DNA of 26,948 nt from Trichosphaerium sp. ATCC 40318 (lineage: Eukaryota; Discosea; Flabellinia; Trichosidae), in assembly GCA_038496445.1 (NCBI GenBank), contig JALMLS010000560.1, positions 1-26,948 of the forward strand. The letters run 5' to 3'. The translations under genes and the position numbers were made by a program. The notes below the pieces were generated by a model that worked only from the letters and a program-made list of their open reading frames with translations, did not search any database and was not told where the DNA came from. This document shows, in pieces, positions 1 through 9,561 of this stretch (position 1 is the first letter of the stretch; each line of letters begins with the position of its first letter).

Positions 1-400
1 GCTACAGGGAAGCACTTGATAAAGTGGAACCACCTGCAATGCCATTTTTTGGTACGTAAACCCAAAAGCAATTTAAAAAAAAGCTTTAGCTTAGCTACTT
101 TGATTCTGATTTCTTTTGTTAACTTTTTATCTAGGGAGATACCTTACTGATCTTACAATGCTTGAAGAAGCACAAAGACAATTGTTCCTGCTACAGGACA
201 CATACATTTTGGTTAAAATGACTCTTATTTCGGCGTTGATATCTGGCATTCAATTTAATCAAATGCACACTTTTAACTTTGTTAAAGTTGATATTATTCA
301 ACATTATATGCGAAATGCAACTACTCTACAAGAGAAGGAGTTGTATCAATTGTCTATTAAGCGTGAAGCAAGAAAAGGTGGAGGTCCAAAAGCTTCCTAA
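1..400 (+). pseudogene. 3' end of a second RasGEF copy (damaged)
   Basis: This is the C-terminal part of a CDC25-type Ras guanine-nucleotide exchange domain, copied from the gene at 21775-26130. Two exons are visible, 1-51 and 135-400, joined by a GTACGT...TAG intron. Against the intact copy one A is lost in the run near 176 and one T is gained near 214. The two indels cancel, but the 13 residues between them are read in the wrong frame. That stretch is the conserved motif where the intact copy has HIHFGKM; here it reads TYILVKM. The rest, ending in GGGPKAS and a TAA, is unchanged. The upstream part lies outside the window. Either a decaying duplicate or a working copy carrying sequencing errors is possible; the exchange activity of this version is doubtful. 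Confidence 0.75.
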
Positions 401-822
401 GCGTACGTCAACCCAGTTTATGTTTTCTACTTTTCTTATTTTTTTCTTTGCTCAGTTTTATCCAGCTTGCTTGTTATCTATAGGCTTAACTCTTTCAGTT
501 TGTACACAAAGATGAAAAAACTAAATAAAAATAAAATTGGTGTAAAAGAGTTACGAAATAAATAACTTGTGGCTATTTGGTTATTTTTTTACCTGACTAC
601 TTTGTCCATTACTGTGTAGGTTCTCCAAAAAAGAGCTCTTTACTGTATACCATATTCCCCTGTCATGTATTTGCAAGCTTAAGCTAGCATACTAGTATTT
701 ACTAAAAGAAACGTAAGCGAGTTCAATCAATTTCCATTTAAGGCTTGACTTGATTGATTGTATAAAAAAAAAAGCGAAGAAAATTCAATTTGCAAAACAA
801 AATTAACACACCGAATCGTACA
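401..822. other. Intergenic, left arm
   Basis: AT-rich spacer between the RasGEF 3' end and the MORN-like pseudogene. It is the mirror copy of 21328-21774. AATAAA-like runs near 525-535 could serve as RasGEF polyadenylation signals. Relative to the right arm it lacks about 24 bases near 715. I see no gene in it. Confidence 0.6.
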
Positions 823-1439
823 ATGAAACCAGTAAAGAGGGTAAAACTAATTTACCTGTTTAATTAATTCAAACAAAAAGTAGGTACTGGCAACCGCAAA
901 CGTTCAAGGTATATCTGTACTAGAGTTGCCTACAGAACTCCACAAAGAAATGATGGAGCTGGGCAACTCAGTTTTTTTAAAATGGCCTTTGCTGTCTAAA
1001 CATACAGCAACAACAACAAGATTTAGCGCACGACTCGAGAAGCATGGGAAATGGGTTAAACCAAGGAAGGGCAACCTCCCAAAAAATAAATTAGCTGAAG
1101 AGCACTGGAAAATGGACTCCAGAACGGCAAGTGCAAGGAGGGCACAATAATGACCAATTGAAGAGAGAATATAGTGTCGTCAATGGTACCATTGAAGGAG
1201 AATACATAGAGTGGCACCACAACGGCGTGATAGCTATTAAAACCTACTATCGCCATGATAAGATACATGGCAAGTACCTCAAGTGGGCGTGTAGTAAGGC
1301 TAAACTCGAGCAGGCCACTTTCGTAGATGGCAAACGTCATGGAAAATGCTCCAAGTGGTTTTTCGGCAAGCGTGAACTTGTTGCAAATTATAACAATGGC
1401 GTACGAGTAACTGCTGTAGAGATTTGTGATTTGAAGTAG
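823..1439 (+). pseudogene. MORN-like repeat protein, frameshifted copy
   Basis: Mirror copy of the gene at 20708-21327. The first exon (823-840, starting MKPVKR) and the splice sites (GTAAAA at 841, TAG ending 883) are kept, and exon 2 from 884 reads correctly into the conserved KNKLAEEHW segment near 1109. There a GGG is shortened to GG, and about 25 bases later a T is missing from GGAGTGGC. The two deletions do not cancel, so the frame ends at a stop near 1150, while the true C-terminal repeats continue in another frame to the original TAG at 1437-1439. A product would be truncated to about 90 residues and lack nearly all repeats. Homopolymer-type sequencing error is the alternative explanation. 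Confidence 0.8.
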
Positions 1440-1553
1440 CAACTCACACACAGCAAAGTCACGTTTAATAAATCACCAAAAACGAGTGTTTACAAAAATC
1501 AGAGTTTTAATCAATCACTTTTAATGATGTGTTTTTGGATACTAGTTTGTCTA

Positions 1554-3165
1554 TTATAGGCATGGTACTCCCTTGTACGACTGCTTCAAACAACAATGTA
1601 TAAACAAGTGATCATAGTGAACAATACTAACGCCTTGTAAGTCTTTATAACATCTTGCATTGATATGGGTCATGTCAGCAAAAGAAAAAACACCTTTATA
1701 AAACAATTCAGTAATTTTTGCATGAGTCACGTCTTCACAATCATTAAGGCCAATAGTATGTACCCCGGCAATTGCCTCAATACCTTCACCTGTAACAGAC
1801 GTGCTATCAAGGTTGATGGCATAAACTCCGGCGAGTGCTTTGATGCCCTCATCTGTCACTAAAGTGCGAGAAAGGTCAATGGCATAAACACCTGCAAGTG
1901 CTTTAACTCCTTCATCTGTAACAGCTGTATCTCCAAGATGTATAACATGAACACCTGCCAGAGTTTTTATACCTTCATCTGTCACTGATGTATTTTGGAG
2001 GTGTATAGTATGAACACCCTTTAACGATTTGATACCTTCATCTGTCACTGATGTATTCTGGAGGTCTATACTGTGGACACCTTTTAAAGCTTTGATACCT
2101 TCATCTGTTATATTTGTGTAAGCAAGGTCAATGGTATGAACGCCATTTAAATACTTTAGGCCTTCATCTGTCACTTGTGTACAATCCATAAGATCAATTG
2201 TATGCACACTTTGAGTGATTTAAGGCCTTCATCTGTTACTTTACATCCAAAAAGGCTTATATCATGAACACCCTCCAGCTCTTTGATGCTTTCATCTGTT
2301 GCTGCAGTGAGAGAAAGATTAATAGTGTGCACACCTCTTAAACACTTGATGCCTTCATCTGTTATATTTTTACAATCTGCAAGACGAATGGAATGAACTC
2401 CAGAGAGTGCCTTAAGATCGTTATCATTAATAACATTATTGTCACGGGATACAATTCTCAAGTGCCCTGTAGCTATGTGGCGGCATCCAGATAACAATGA
2501 ATACAGAGTATTGTTTTCAACTTCCATAATGACTGTACTGTTATTCATTATGCCTTTGTACTGTCTTATCTTTAGGATGTCTGGAGTGCGTAGATATGTG
2601 GGTTTTTGTACATAACCACGTTTTTGGATAATGTCAGCCACAAGACTGTATTGTAGTTAAGTGTGTAACTTGTATTTTGCACCTGTATGATTCAGAATAG
2701 TATGCAATAACCTCTGAGTCAAACTTGACAATATTTGATGTGTCATGTTGTTGTCTTGCTGTCGTTTATGGTGGCCTTGGTTCGCCTTCTTGGAACAGGT
2801 CATACGTGGATTCAGGCTTGTTTTCGTTTTGGTGGCATTGCGCTAATTGGATTAGAGGCATGTTTGAGTAAGCTATGGTTACAGAATGTTCTTTGAGGCT
2901 TTGGGAGCATTAACTTAGTACTATTGTTTTTAAAAAATACAGCTTCTAGTTGTTAAAGTCACAAATTTGCAACGTTAAAATTCATTCAAGTTAGATTTAG
3001 AATATTTGTCGTGTTTTGTAATTATTACGCCAAACCTTCTGCATAGATAAATTACAATAGTAAGCGAAAGTTACTCCAAGTGAAACGCAATAGAAAGTGT
3101 TCCAATGAAGCCCTGAAAATTCCATACTGAAGTAGCGAAACGCCCATCAAAAAAAGCAAAGACAT
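1554..3165 (-). pseudogene. F-box/LRR protein, decayed copy
   Basis: Mirror copy of 19026-20594. The LRR part (1554 to about 2577) is nearly identical to the intact gene but has lost one G in the AAAGG at about 2210, which splits the repeats into two frames. Upstream of about 2577 the F-box and N-terminal region is recognisable only as a diverged relative: the F-box stretch has an in-frame TAA near 2660, and the intron and first exon (about 2700-3130) carry many substitutions. The intact copy's sequence ILNHTDAKS corresponds here to ILNHTGAKY followed by a stop. No continuous product is possible. The sharp change in divergence inside one gene is unusual. Confidence 0.85.
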
Positions 3166-3176
3166 CTCTCCTCTCT

Positions 3177-4030
3177 ATGCTCCCTGCGCCTAAAAACCCA
3201 TCAAAGAAGAAAGAAAGCAAGTTTTACTCCAAAGAAGACGAGGATGAGGCCAACGCGACTACATCCATTCCAGACGAAGTACAACAACCAAGTAAACCGA
3301 CAGGTCTTCGCAAACCAAATCTCGGACCTGAGCTCGGAACAGACGTTGGCCCAGCCGCCTCTGGGGCTTCTGTAGGCCCTGCTAAACCCCCTCATTTGGC
3401 AGCTCAGGCTTCTGTTGGTCCTGCTAAACCACCACATCTTAACTCTGGTGCCTCTGTTGGCCCTTCTAAACCACCTCATCTAACTGGTGCACAACCTTCT
3501 TATAACCAAGCACAATATGATCAATATGCACAATATGCTCAGTACGAGGCACAAAGGCAAAGGGCTGTCCAAGCCAGTAACGGCAATGTACACGTGTTTC
3601 ATTTTTTTGTAACTTTATTTTAACTGTTATAGCTTCCGCCTAGAGAATTTATGGGCATTGACGACTCAATGTTGCAAACAGTTGACGCCAACAGTAGATT
3701 AGATCCAAATTGGCGTATCAATAACATGGATAACAAAGGAAGTTATGTCCCAAAGGTACTAAACCAACTAAACTAACTAAAGTAATTTAAGCAAATAAAA
3801 TTAACAAATCCAATCAGGGCGTATTTGCAGTTGGCAGTCAGAAAAACAAAATGATAAAGCGTTATGGTTCACTTACAGCTCTTGCTGCAGATGCAAGAGC
3901 AAGACAACCAGAACTCGACCAACGAAGAGCAAGTGGTATCCAAACAAAGAGACAAACGTGCGTCAAGTGTTATAGGTACTCGGTATTTTTTCTAATAACT
4001 ATAATTAGCTGGGGAAAATACGGTTGGTAA
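3177..4030 (+). CDS. PRCC: PRCC-domain nuclear protein
   Basis: Four exons (3177-3587, 3633-3755, 3818-3957, 4009-4030) join in phase to give 231 residues. The C-terminus is the diagnostic part: a basic region with KNKMIKRYGSLTALAADARA, then TKRQTWGKYGW and stop. It matches the PRCC family C-terminal domain, whose members end in a TKRQ...KYGF/W motif. PRCC (the gene fused to TFE3 in papillary renal carcinoma) is a nuclear protein reported to interact with pre-mRNA splicing factors and MAD2B; that role is family knowledge, not shown here. The N-terminal half is low-complexity: an acidic/lysine stretch, three ASVGPxKPPHL repeats and a QYAQYAQ run, as expected for a proline-rich, disordered protein. 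The last intron uses GTGCGT and leaves a 22-base terminal exon. The promoter lies in the left duplication arm. Confidence 0.82.
3366..3482 (+). repeat. Three tandem 14-residue repeats in PRCC-like gene
   Basis: Three 33-base units (3366-3398, 3408-3440, 3450-3482) with a 42-base period encode ASVGPAKPPHL, ASVGPAKPPHL and ASVGPSKPPHL, separated by three variable residues. Third codon positions differ between units while the peptide is kept, so selection acts on the protein repeat. Confidence 0.9.
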
Positions 4031-4452
4031 ATTTAATGTTGTCCCACGTGCTCAACACGTGATGTAAAAGTAAAAATCATTTGAAAATAGTCTACGAACA
4101 AGTTGATGTACAGCAAGGCGCAAGTATTTGTTTTTTGGTATTGAACTAGCGGAGTTCTGTATGGTAAAAAAAGAATCAAGTTTTCGTACTTAACGGATTC
4201 GAACGTAGATAAGGTCTTTCTTCTGCTGGAGGGCATGCACTCATGTTTTCGTGCTCCCATACAACGGATACCTCTCAACTTTGCGTAGGTGTACTCATCG
4301 CGGACACCATTGTCTCTCTGCTACAGACTACAAAGGTAAAAAATACAGAAAAAAAATATATGTTGGTATAATTTTTATTGTACAATCCCGTTAAAAAACC
4401 TACGGCTTCCTTTGTTCTTTTTTTTTCATCTTTTTTTTCTTGCTTTTTTCAT
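4031..4452. other. Convergent intergenic region, no recognised gene
   Basis: Lies between the ends of the PRCC-like gene (+) and the PP2C-RasGEF-RGS gene (-). Two CACGTG palindromes at 4045-4050 and 4056-4061 sit 11 bases apart, about one helical turn. A GGATTCGAA at about 4196 resembles a reversed tRNA T-loop, but its flanks cannot form the arm. A reverse-strand frame of about 80 codons (4033-4278) is open but matches nothing I know and lacks a convincing start. The 3' part (4330-4450) is T-rich and is probably 3' UTR. Confidence 0.5.
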
Positions 4453-7400
4453 CTATTTCTTTTTCAAGAAATCTTTGAACGACACTCTAAGAGAAGCCTC
4501 CATTTCAAGCTCTGCTTTTGAAAATAAATTTCGAGAAAAATTTTCAGCAGAAACTTCTTTCTTGAGCTTTTGAAGAGTAGAATCTGTAATAGGCATCTTA
4601 GCGCTTGTATCAAATTGAAAGAATCCATCATCTTCATTATCAGAGTCATCCAAATGATCAATATATCTCTGAAAAATTTTCAATCCTTTTTTCTTTACTC
4701 TATCTTGTTGTGCAAAATCCATTTGTTGATAAGTTATAATGCTTGAATAAAACATTAACTGTTCCTCCTTATTAATCTTTGTCAAAAATTGTTTAAACTT
4801 CAAGAAAACACCTTCTGATGTCTTAATATCATCAAACTTTGGTGAATTATCTTTTTTCTTTTCTTTACGAGGAGAATCACTCTTGAATTTTGATGATTTC
4901 TTCTTTTTAGCCTTTGGAAGTGTAACACTAGAATCAGATCCCTACAAATAGAACCCATAAATCCTCAAACTCGTTTCACAATAAAACAAGAAAAATTTAA
5001 CGACAACACAGGTCTTAAACCATGTTTTCTATCATTGTTTTGTATGTGTGCAATAAAATCAAGTTTGCGCCAAATTACAAAAAACAAGAACATGTTCAAG
5101 AAAAAACAAAAATAATAATTCGAATCTTTCAGAAAAAAAAATTTGTTTCGTACCGGCATTTTACCACGTGCAGCCTTTGCGATATTTGGATTACTTGGCA
5201 TGTTCAATAGGAACAATAATAAGCTAGGATCAGCTTGGACATCTAGTGAAACACGCTGCAAAGTAGATATCTGACTATATATTTCAGAAAGTTCCTCCAT
5301 TTTTGTCCAATTTATACACATTTCGTCTTTTATCACAATAGTTTGTGATTTCTTTTCGATGATATCAATTTCTGAAATAAGCGCTTCTAAACAAAAGGGA
5401 AAAAAAACATTAATAAATGATTTCGTGGTATTTTTTTTAAGGGGCTTACCATGGTACGGAATATAAACAACACCTCGCTCAAACAATGATCCATTTGTGT
5501 AATTCACAAATAGTCCAAGAGCACCAGTCAACGTTGACATTTCAGTCCATAGTTGCTTAAAATGAGCGTCAACACCCTTGAAAAAGATTAGTACAATCAG
5601 ACATAAAAACCCAAGTAAAAGATAAAATGTTTCGAAACATACCTTCCAGGCTTTCTTCAAATCCAATACACTTGGATGTTGTAAACCATGCTGAACCTGC
5701 GTTAAACCTTCAAAATTATTCTGTCTACGCAGAGCCTACATTTAAATTAAACCATTGACAAATTTAGCAAAATCGTCGTACCTGCATTAAGTGAATGAAA
5801 CTTGTTATCCGTTGACATTGAACTTTAGGTTTGTCTTGCTTGAGAACTTCACTTGTCACCCAACCACTGACCTGCAGCGTTGAATTAGTACCTTTTTAAC
5901 ACTATAAAATATATATTAAGGAAACACTCACCTGACCAAACCGAGCACGCAATTTTTTAAGTCTGTCACTTCCTTTTGATATTTCAGTAGAAAATTGTAT
6001 TAGAGGTGTTCTCCGTAATAAATACATATCAATTAACGTCATTTGAGCTATAAAAAATTAAGTACAATAACAAAACAGATAAATAAAAACAATAAAAATA
6101 AATTTCATAAAAAAACAGGAAGCGTACAGGCCATATCAAGTAGGTTAACAGTTGCAAAATTAAACTCGACTCTATAGAACTTAAATAATTTAGAGTTCGT
6201 TCCACCTTGTACCAAGGCTTTTGTGAGCTTTTCAGACTAGAAAAGAAAATGTCATTAATTTACTTTTGCTAGGCATGCAAATACAACGTACGAATGTGTC
6301 AATTTTTTCTTTCATAAGCTTTGTCCACTTTGAAATACGTGAACGTCCACCATTATCTAAGTCCTCCAATAAATCTCTCCAAAGAACAACAAACTCATCA
6401 TCAAGTACAACATCGTGAGCACGATATCTCACCCAGGATTGCAATATAGACTGCAACCTTTTCTTATTCGGTCTTTCTGCATCCTCTAGAAGTTGTTCAC
6501 GAACTTCACGAAACAGTGTTTGCTTCGTCATAAAATACTTGTATGTCAGCAGAAAACCCTTTTCAAAAGAGCCGCCTGTAAGTGAATAAAATTAGCCACA
6601 ACAAACAAATAGAAAAAAAAGAAACGTTCACAAACTCACCACTTCCACCAGTGCTTAATAACTTTTTCGTGAGCATAGTCACAGTGTAATCATTACCAAG
6701 AGGTTCATCACGTCTATCAGTAGATGCTGCTGAACTATTAGAGCTCAGCTTTGTATACAACCCACTGCTCGACTTTGTTGAAGATTTGGATACTGATCTA
6801 CTAGATGCATGTCTCGCTTTGGTACGACTACTTCTTGGGGATGTAGCATCCTACACAAAAGATATTAAGTATCACCATTAAACAAATATTATCTTCATAC
6901 CCTGACTTTATTACGAGGCGTACTGCCATTGTTGCGCTTTGAAGTGCTACGATTTTCTTCTGACGAACTCGATTGTTCAAATTTCCTGTTTCGTCGCCGT
7001 TTTGCAGGTTTCGGTTCTGGCGCGACTGGCTACAGTAGATGTTAAAAATAATAGTTTCGACTGAGTTTAATTGTGCCTCTTCTTCTTCTTTTTTTTCCAA
7101 TAACACAGCGTAATCTTCGTTAACAACATTCTAATGCCACTGTGTCAGCAAGTATTATTACACTAATACTCTCTATTGTACCTCAATATCTACACCTGCA
7201 TCGCCACCAGGATTTATCTTGCCATTAAACAGTACTAATAAACTTGTAAGCAATTGCAACAATTTGTTGTATTAAATAGACAAGCATACCTATAATTGCA
7301 CTGACGTTGTCGGTACTACCTTCATTAATAGCATGATCAGCTAGTTCCTGCAAACATAGTTTAATATAAACAAATACACGTAAAGAACTGCAAAAACTCT

Positions 7401-8608
7401 AACCATTGCAATGTCATCAAGCGTTGATCCTGAAGCCAATTTTGGCAATTTCTTAGCAACAAAATCCCTTGCTTGCTGACTTGATAAAACATCCCAAACG
7501 CCATCACATGCAAGCAATATAAATTCATCCCTACGCACAGGGCGATTAGAACAAGTATAAACTAAATATAACGTACTTGTTCGATAAATAACGCCTTTGA
7601 ACTACAGGTTCGCTGCTAACAAGACAGTTTGATGCTCTACGCCATTATTACCACAGCTTGTAACGAGTAAAGCTACTTACTTATTTAAATCTTTGTTCTT
7701 GAAAAATGCGTCGCCCAAGGAACGAGAAACGCCCAGTAATCCCAAAACTCTTCCACTTTTGGTAACAAAACCACCTACGCCGCAATTAAGCATTCATTAC
7801 CTATTAACGGTGTGCTATAACAATACAAACCTTCTTTTATGATTCGCTTTGATTCAAACTCTGCACTTGGTTTCTGGTCTACACTAAGGTCTATTGCCTC
7901 ACCGTTACGAGATAAAATCGCTCGAGAATCTCCTAAATTGATGGTATATAGTACATTATCTAGTGAAGTGTTAGTAACGCTAGGAATGATAAGTTACAGT
8001 GGTGACGCACCTATCATGAATACAGAAATCGCTGTACAGCCATCTTCTACCTCTTCTTCGTCTCGAAATGAGGAGAGGAATTGCTGATCAGTGGCAACTA
8101 ATGCGTCACGCAACTTTCGAGATGTGTTTACTTCCAAATCGTCCTATACACGATTAGTTCGCGTAAAGGTGCGAGTGTATATGTCATCGCACCATTTTGA
8201 CAATATTTTGGATCAAGCGCTTCTCAGCAAACCTAAATTTATCAGAGGGCTCGAACAATCGACACGTTACAAAGCGTGGGTGCTATAGCAAAGCACAACA
8301 TCGCCAAATATTGTTTTCAGGTAGCTTGATAATACAACAAACGCACAGTGCCGCGCGATCTCCTGTGTGGCCATCGAATACTGCAAAGAAAGCGGTCCTT
8401 TTCTTGTGCAGGGGATGACCGTCTTTAAAGTGTTCCACCAGAGATGGGTGCAAAGCGTGGGCATCTTCCATCGATTTACGCCTTCCTTGCAAACCTGCAA
8501 CGCCAGCACTAAAAAAACCAATTACACTTTTCCTTTTGCGCAACGCGATTGTATTGGCGCTATTCAAGACGCAAAACCACAAACGTACAGTAAAAACTCT
8601 TTCGACAT
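4453..8608 (-). CDS. PP2C phosphatase - RasGEF_N - RasGEF - RGS fusion protein
   Basis: Twenty-one exons from ATG at 8608 to TAG at 4453 join with matching phase at every intron into one 951-residue frame. Exons: 8608-8589, 8559-8347, 8232-8193, 8143-8011, 7959-7831, 7774-7681, 7615-7577, 7530-7404, 7347-7290, 7234-7182, 7130-7062, 7029-6901, 6850-6640, 6575-6292, 6236-6128, 6047-5932, 5871-5782, 5735-5643, 5576-5450, 5386-5154, 4941-4453. Residues about 20-290 are a complete PP2C/PPM phosphatase with its metal-binding motifs (RRKSMEDAH at 33-41, FDGHTGDR at 68-75, GDSRA, ACDGVWD at 230-236, GSTDN at 275-279). A charged, serine-rich linker (about 300-420) follows. Then come a RasGEF_N domain (about 425-535, FEKGFLLTYKYF), a CDC25 Ras exchange domain (about 545-765), a lysine-rich linker and an RGS domain (about 833-950, FxxFLxxxxxEEQLMFYSS ... 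SFKDFL). Members of these families respectively dephosphorylate Ser/Thr, load GTP on Ras and accelerate G-alpha GTPase. The combination is new to me. It is probably cytosolic or membrane-recruited; no transmembrane segment is seen. Confidence 0.85.
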
Positions 8609-8620
8609 TGTTAGTCTTAA

Positions 8621-8630
8621 TTTGGCGCTT
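8621..8630 (-). promoter_or_regulatory. E2F-like site upstream of PP2C-RasGEF start
   Basis: The reverse strand reads AAGCGCCAAA, the complement of the E2F consensus TTTSSCGC, 13-22 bases before the ATG at 8608. A similar GCGCCAAA also occurs inside an intron near 5068, so a chance match is quite possible. Confidence 0.3.
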
Positions 8631-8752
8631 CAACGTTTTCAGCTACTACTATGTATGGGGTGTACGCACAGACCACTTTTAATTAAAACTAGACTAAAGT
8701 CTTTAAGCTTCTCTTTAGGAATTTTTTTATTTTGTGTCACCAGCAATACGCT

Positions 8753-9368
8753 TTACTTCTTTTGGCTAGCTTTTGTCATAAAACGCTTTTCATCGAGTAC
8801 TACACGGTCATGCTTGCCTTTTATTGTTTTTTCTTATGTTAGTACACTTTGCGTAACTTATATTACGACAATACATACCTTCACCGATCTTTTCCTTGTC
8901 GTCATGAGCCTCAACGTCGAAGCTAATTTTACGTCCTGAATAAGTTGTCAAAATAACAATAATTTTTTTGATTTTATTTTGCAACGCGTATAAAAATAAC
9001 AACGTACCATTTACAGCTGTTACAGTAGCTGTGGCGGTGACAGTTAAACCAACTGGTGTAGGTGCCCAATGTTTCGTGTTGACACTTGTCCCTACTGATG
9101 TTTCTTCCGCAGTTAAATGTTTTGACAGGCAATCAACAGCGGCAGCTCAAAATTTTTTTAGTCTACAATCATTGTTTGGCACTTATTACCTTCCATTACA
9201 CAGACCATCATAGGTGTTGCGAATACCTGCTATAATTTAACAGTCAAACGCGTTTTAGTGGCTTACTTCAACAGAACCACTCCCCATGTGCTTTGCAGTA
9301 TGCTCTGCACCCACTTTTAAAGTGTACGTGCCTTTTTGACCAACTAAAGTCGCATATTTTTCGCTCAT
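8753..9368 (-). CDS. FlK-type hotdog-fold thioesterase
   Basis: Five exons (9368-9267, 9226-9190, 9145-9008, 8935-8879, 8817-8753) give 132 residues, the usual length for this family. It resembles the fluoroacetyl-CoA thioesterase (FlK)-like branch of hotdog thioesterases, which hydrolyse small acyl-CoA thioesters. Thr38 (in VFATP), Glu46 (in VCVMEAA) and His72 (in KHWAPTP) have exactly the spacing of FlK catalytic Thr42, Glu50 and His76. The C-terminal strands read GRKISFDVEAHDD and IGEGKHDRVV. Most well-known members are bacterial, and the true substrate here is unknown. I chose the ATG at 9368; an earlier ATG near 9486 is open but its intron phase does not match. The second acceptor has two CAG/TAG options three bases apart (9229 or 9226); the one used gives the family's VFATP directly. 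The gene ends 144 bases before the PP2C-RasGEF start, in the same direction, and is divergent from gamma-COP. Confidence 0.85.
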
Positions 9369-9561
9369 ACTACCGCCATTAACTTGGAATATATCGTGGA
9401 CGTACACTGCTGTCACTGTTTTAATACGAGATTTTTTTTGACGTTTAAGTGTAACTTACCAAGTTTTTTTTGCTGACGTCGACCATATTATTCGGTGTCT
9501 GGAATACAGTGTAACGCACGGCTAGTAATTTAATATTTGCAACGTTGTAATTTCGTGAGAC
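9369..9561. promoter_or_regulatory. Divergent promoter, thioesterase / gamma-COP
   Basis: The two start codons are 193 bases apart and point away from each other, so both promoters must lie here. It contains a CRE-like TGACGTC near 9473. No clear TATA box is placed for either gene. Part of it may be 5' UTR or an unrecognised first exon of the thioesterase. Confidence 0.55.

Larger units (their letters stand above)
1..3165. repeat. Left arm of large inverted duplication
   Basis: Reading this arm on the reverse strand reproduces 18959-22175, with position 1 matching 22175 and about 3165 matching about 18959. From 1 to about 2577 the arms differ only by scattered substitutions, single-base indels and one indel of about 24 bases (the right arm has extra sequence near 21435-21460). 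From about 2577 to 3165 the match is still collinear but roughly a quarter to a third of bases differ. The homology is still running at position 1, so the arm continues outside the window. It carries damaged copies of the three right-arm genes. Its inner edge lies about 12 bases before the PRCC-like start codon, so that gene's proximal promoter is arm sequence. Confidence 0.95.

Noticed and set aside
4190-4280. Possible tRNA on the reverse strand (GGATTCGAA)
   Set aside because: The flanking bases cannot pair into a T-arm and no acceptor or anticodon stem could be found.
4965-5666. 233-codon reverse-strand frame read as one hydrophobic protein
   Set aside because: It runs through introns of the RasGEF-RGS gene; the hydrophobic stretches are T-rich intron sequence, not membrane segments.
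8347-8360. Apparent frameshift in the PP2C gene after DGHTGD
   Set aside because: A GTGCGT donor at 8346 with the acceptor ending 8233 restores the family sequence (RAALFAEKRL); no frameshift is needed.
8367-8939. 190-codon plus-strand open frame
   Set aside because: It lies antisense to PP2C exon 2 and the thioesterase, both strongly recognised; composition is intron-like and no family matches.
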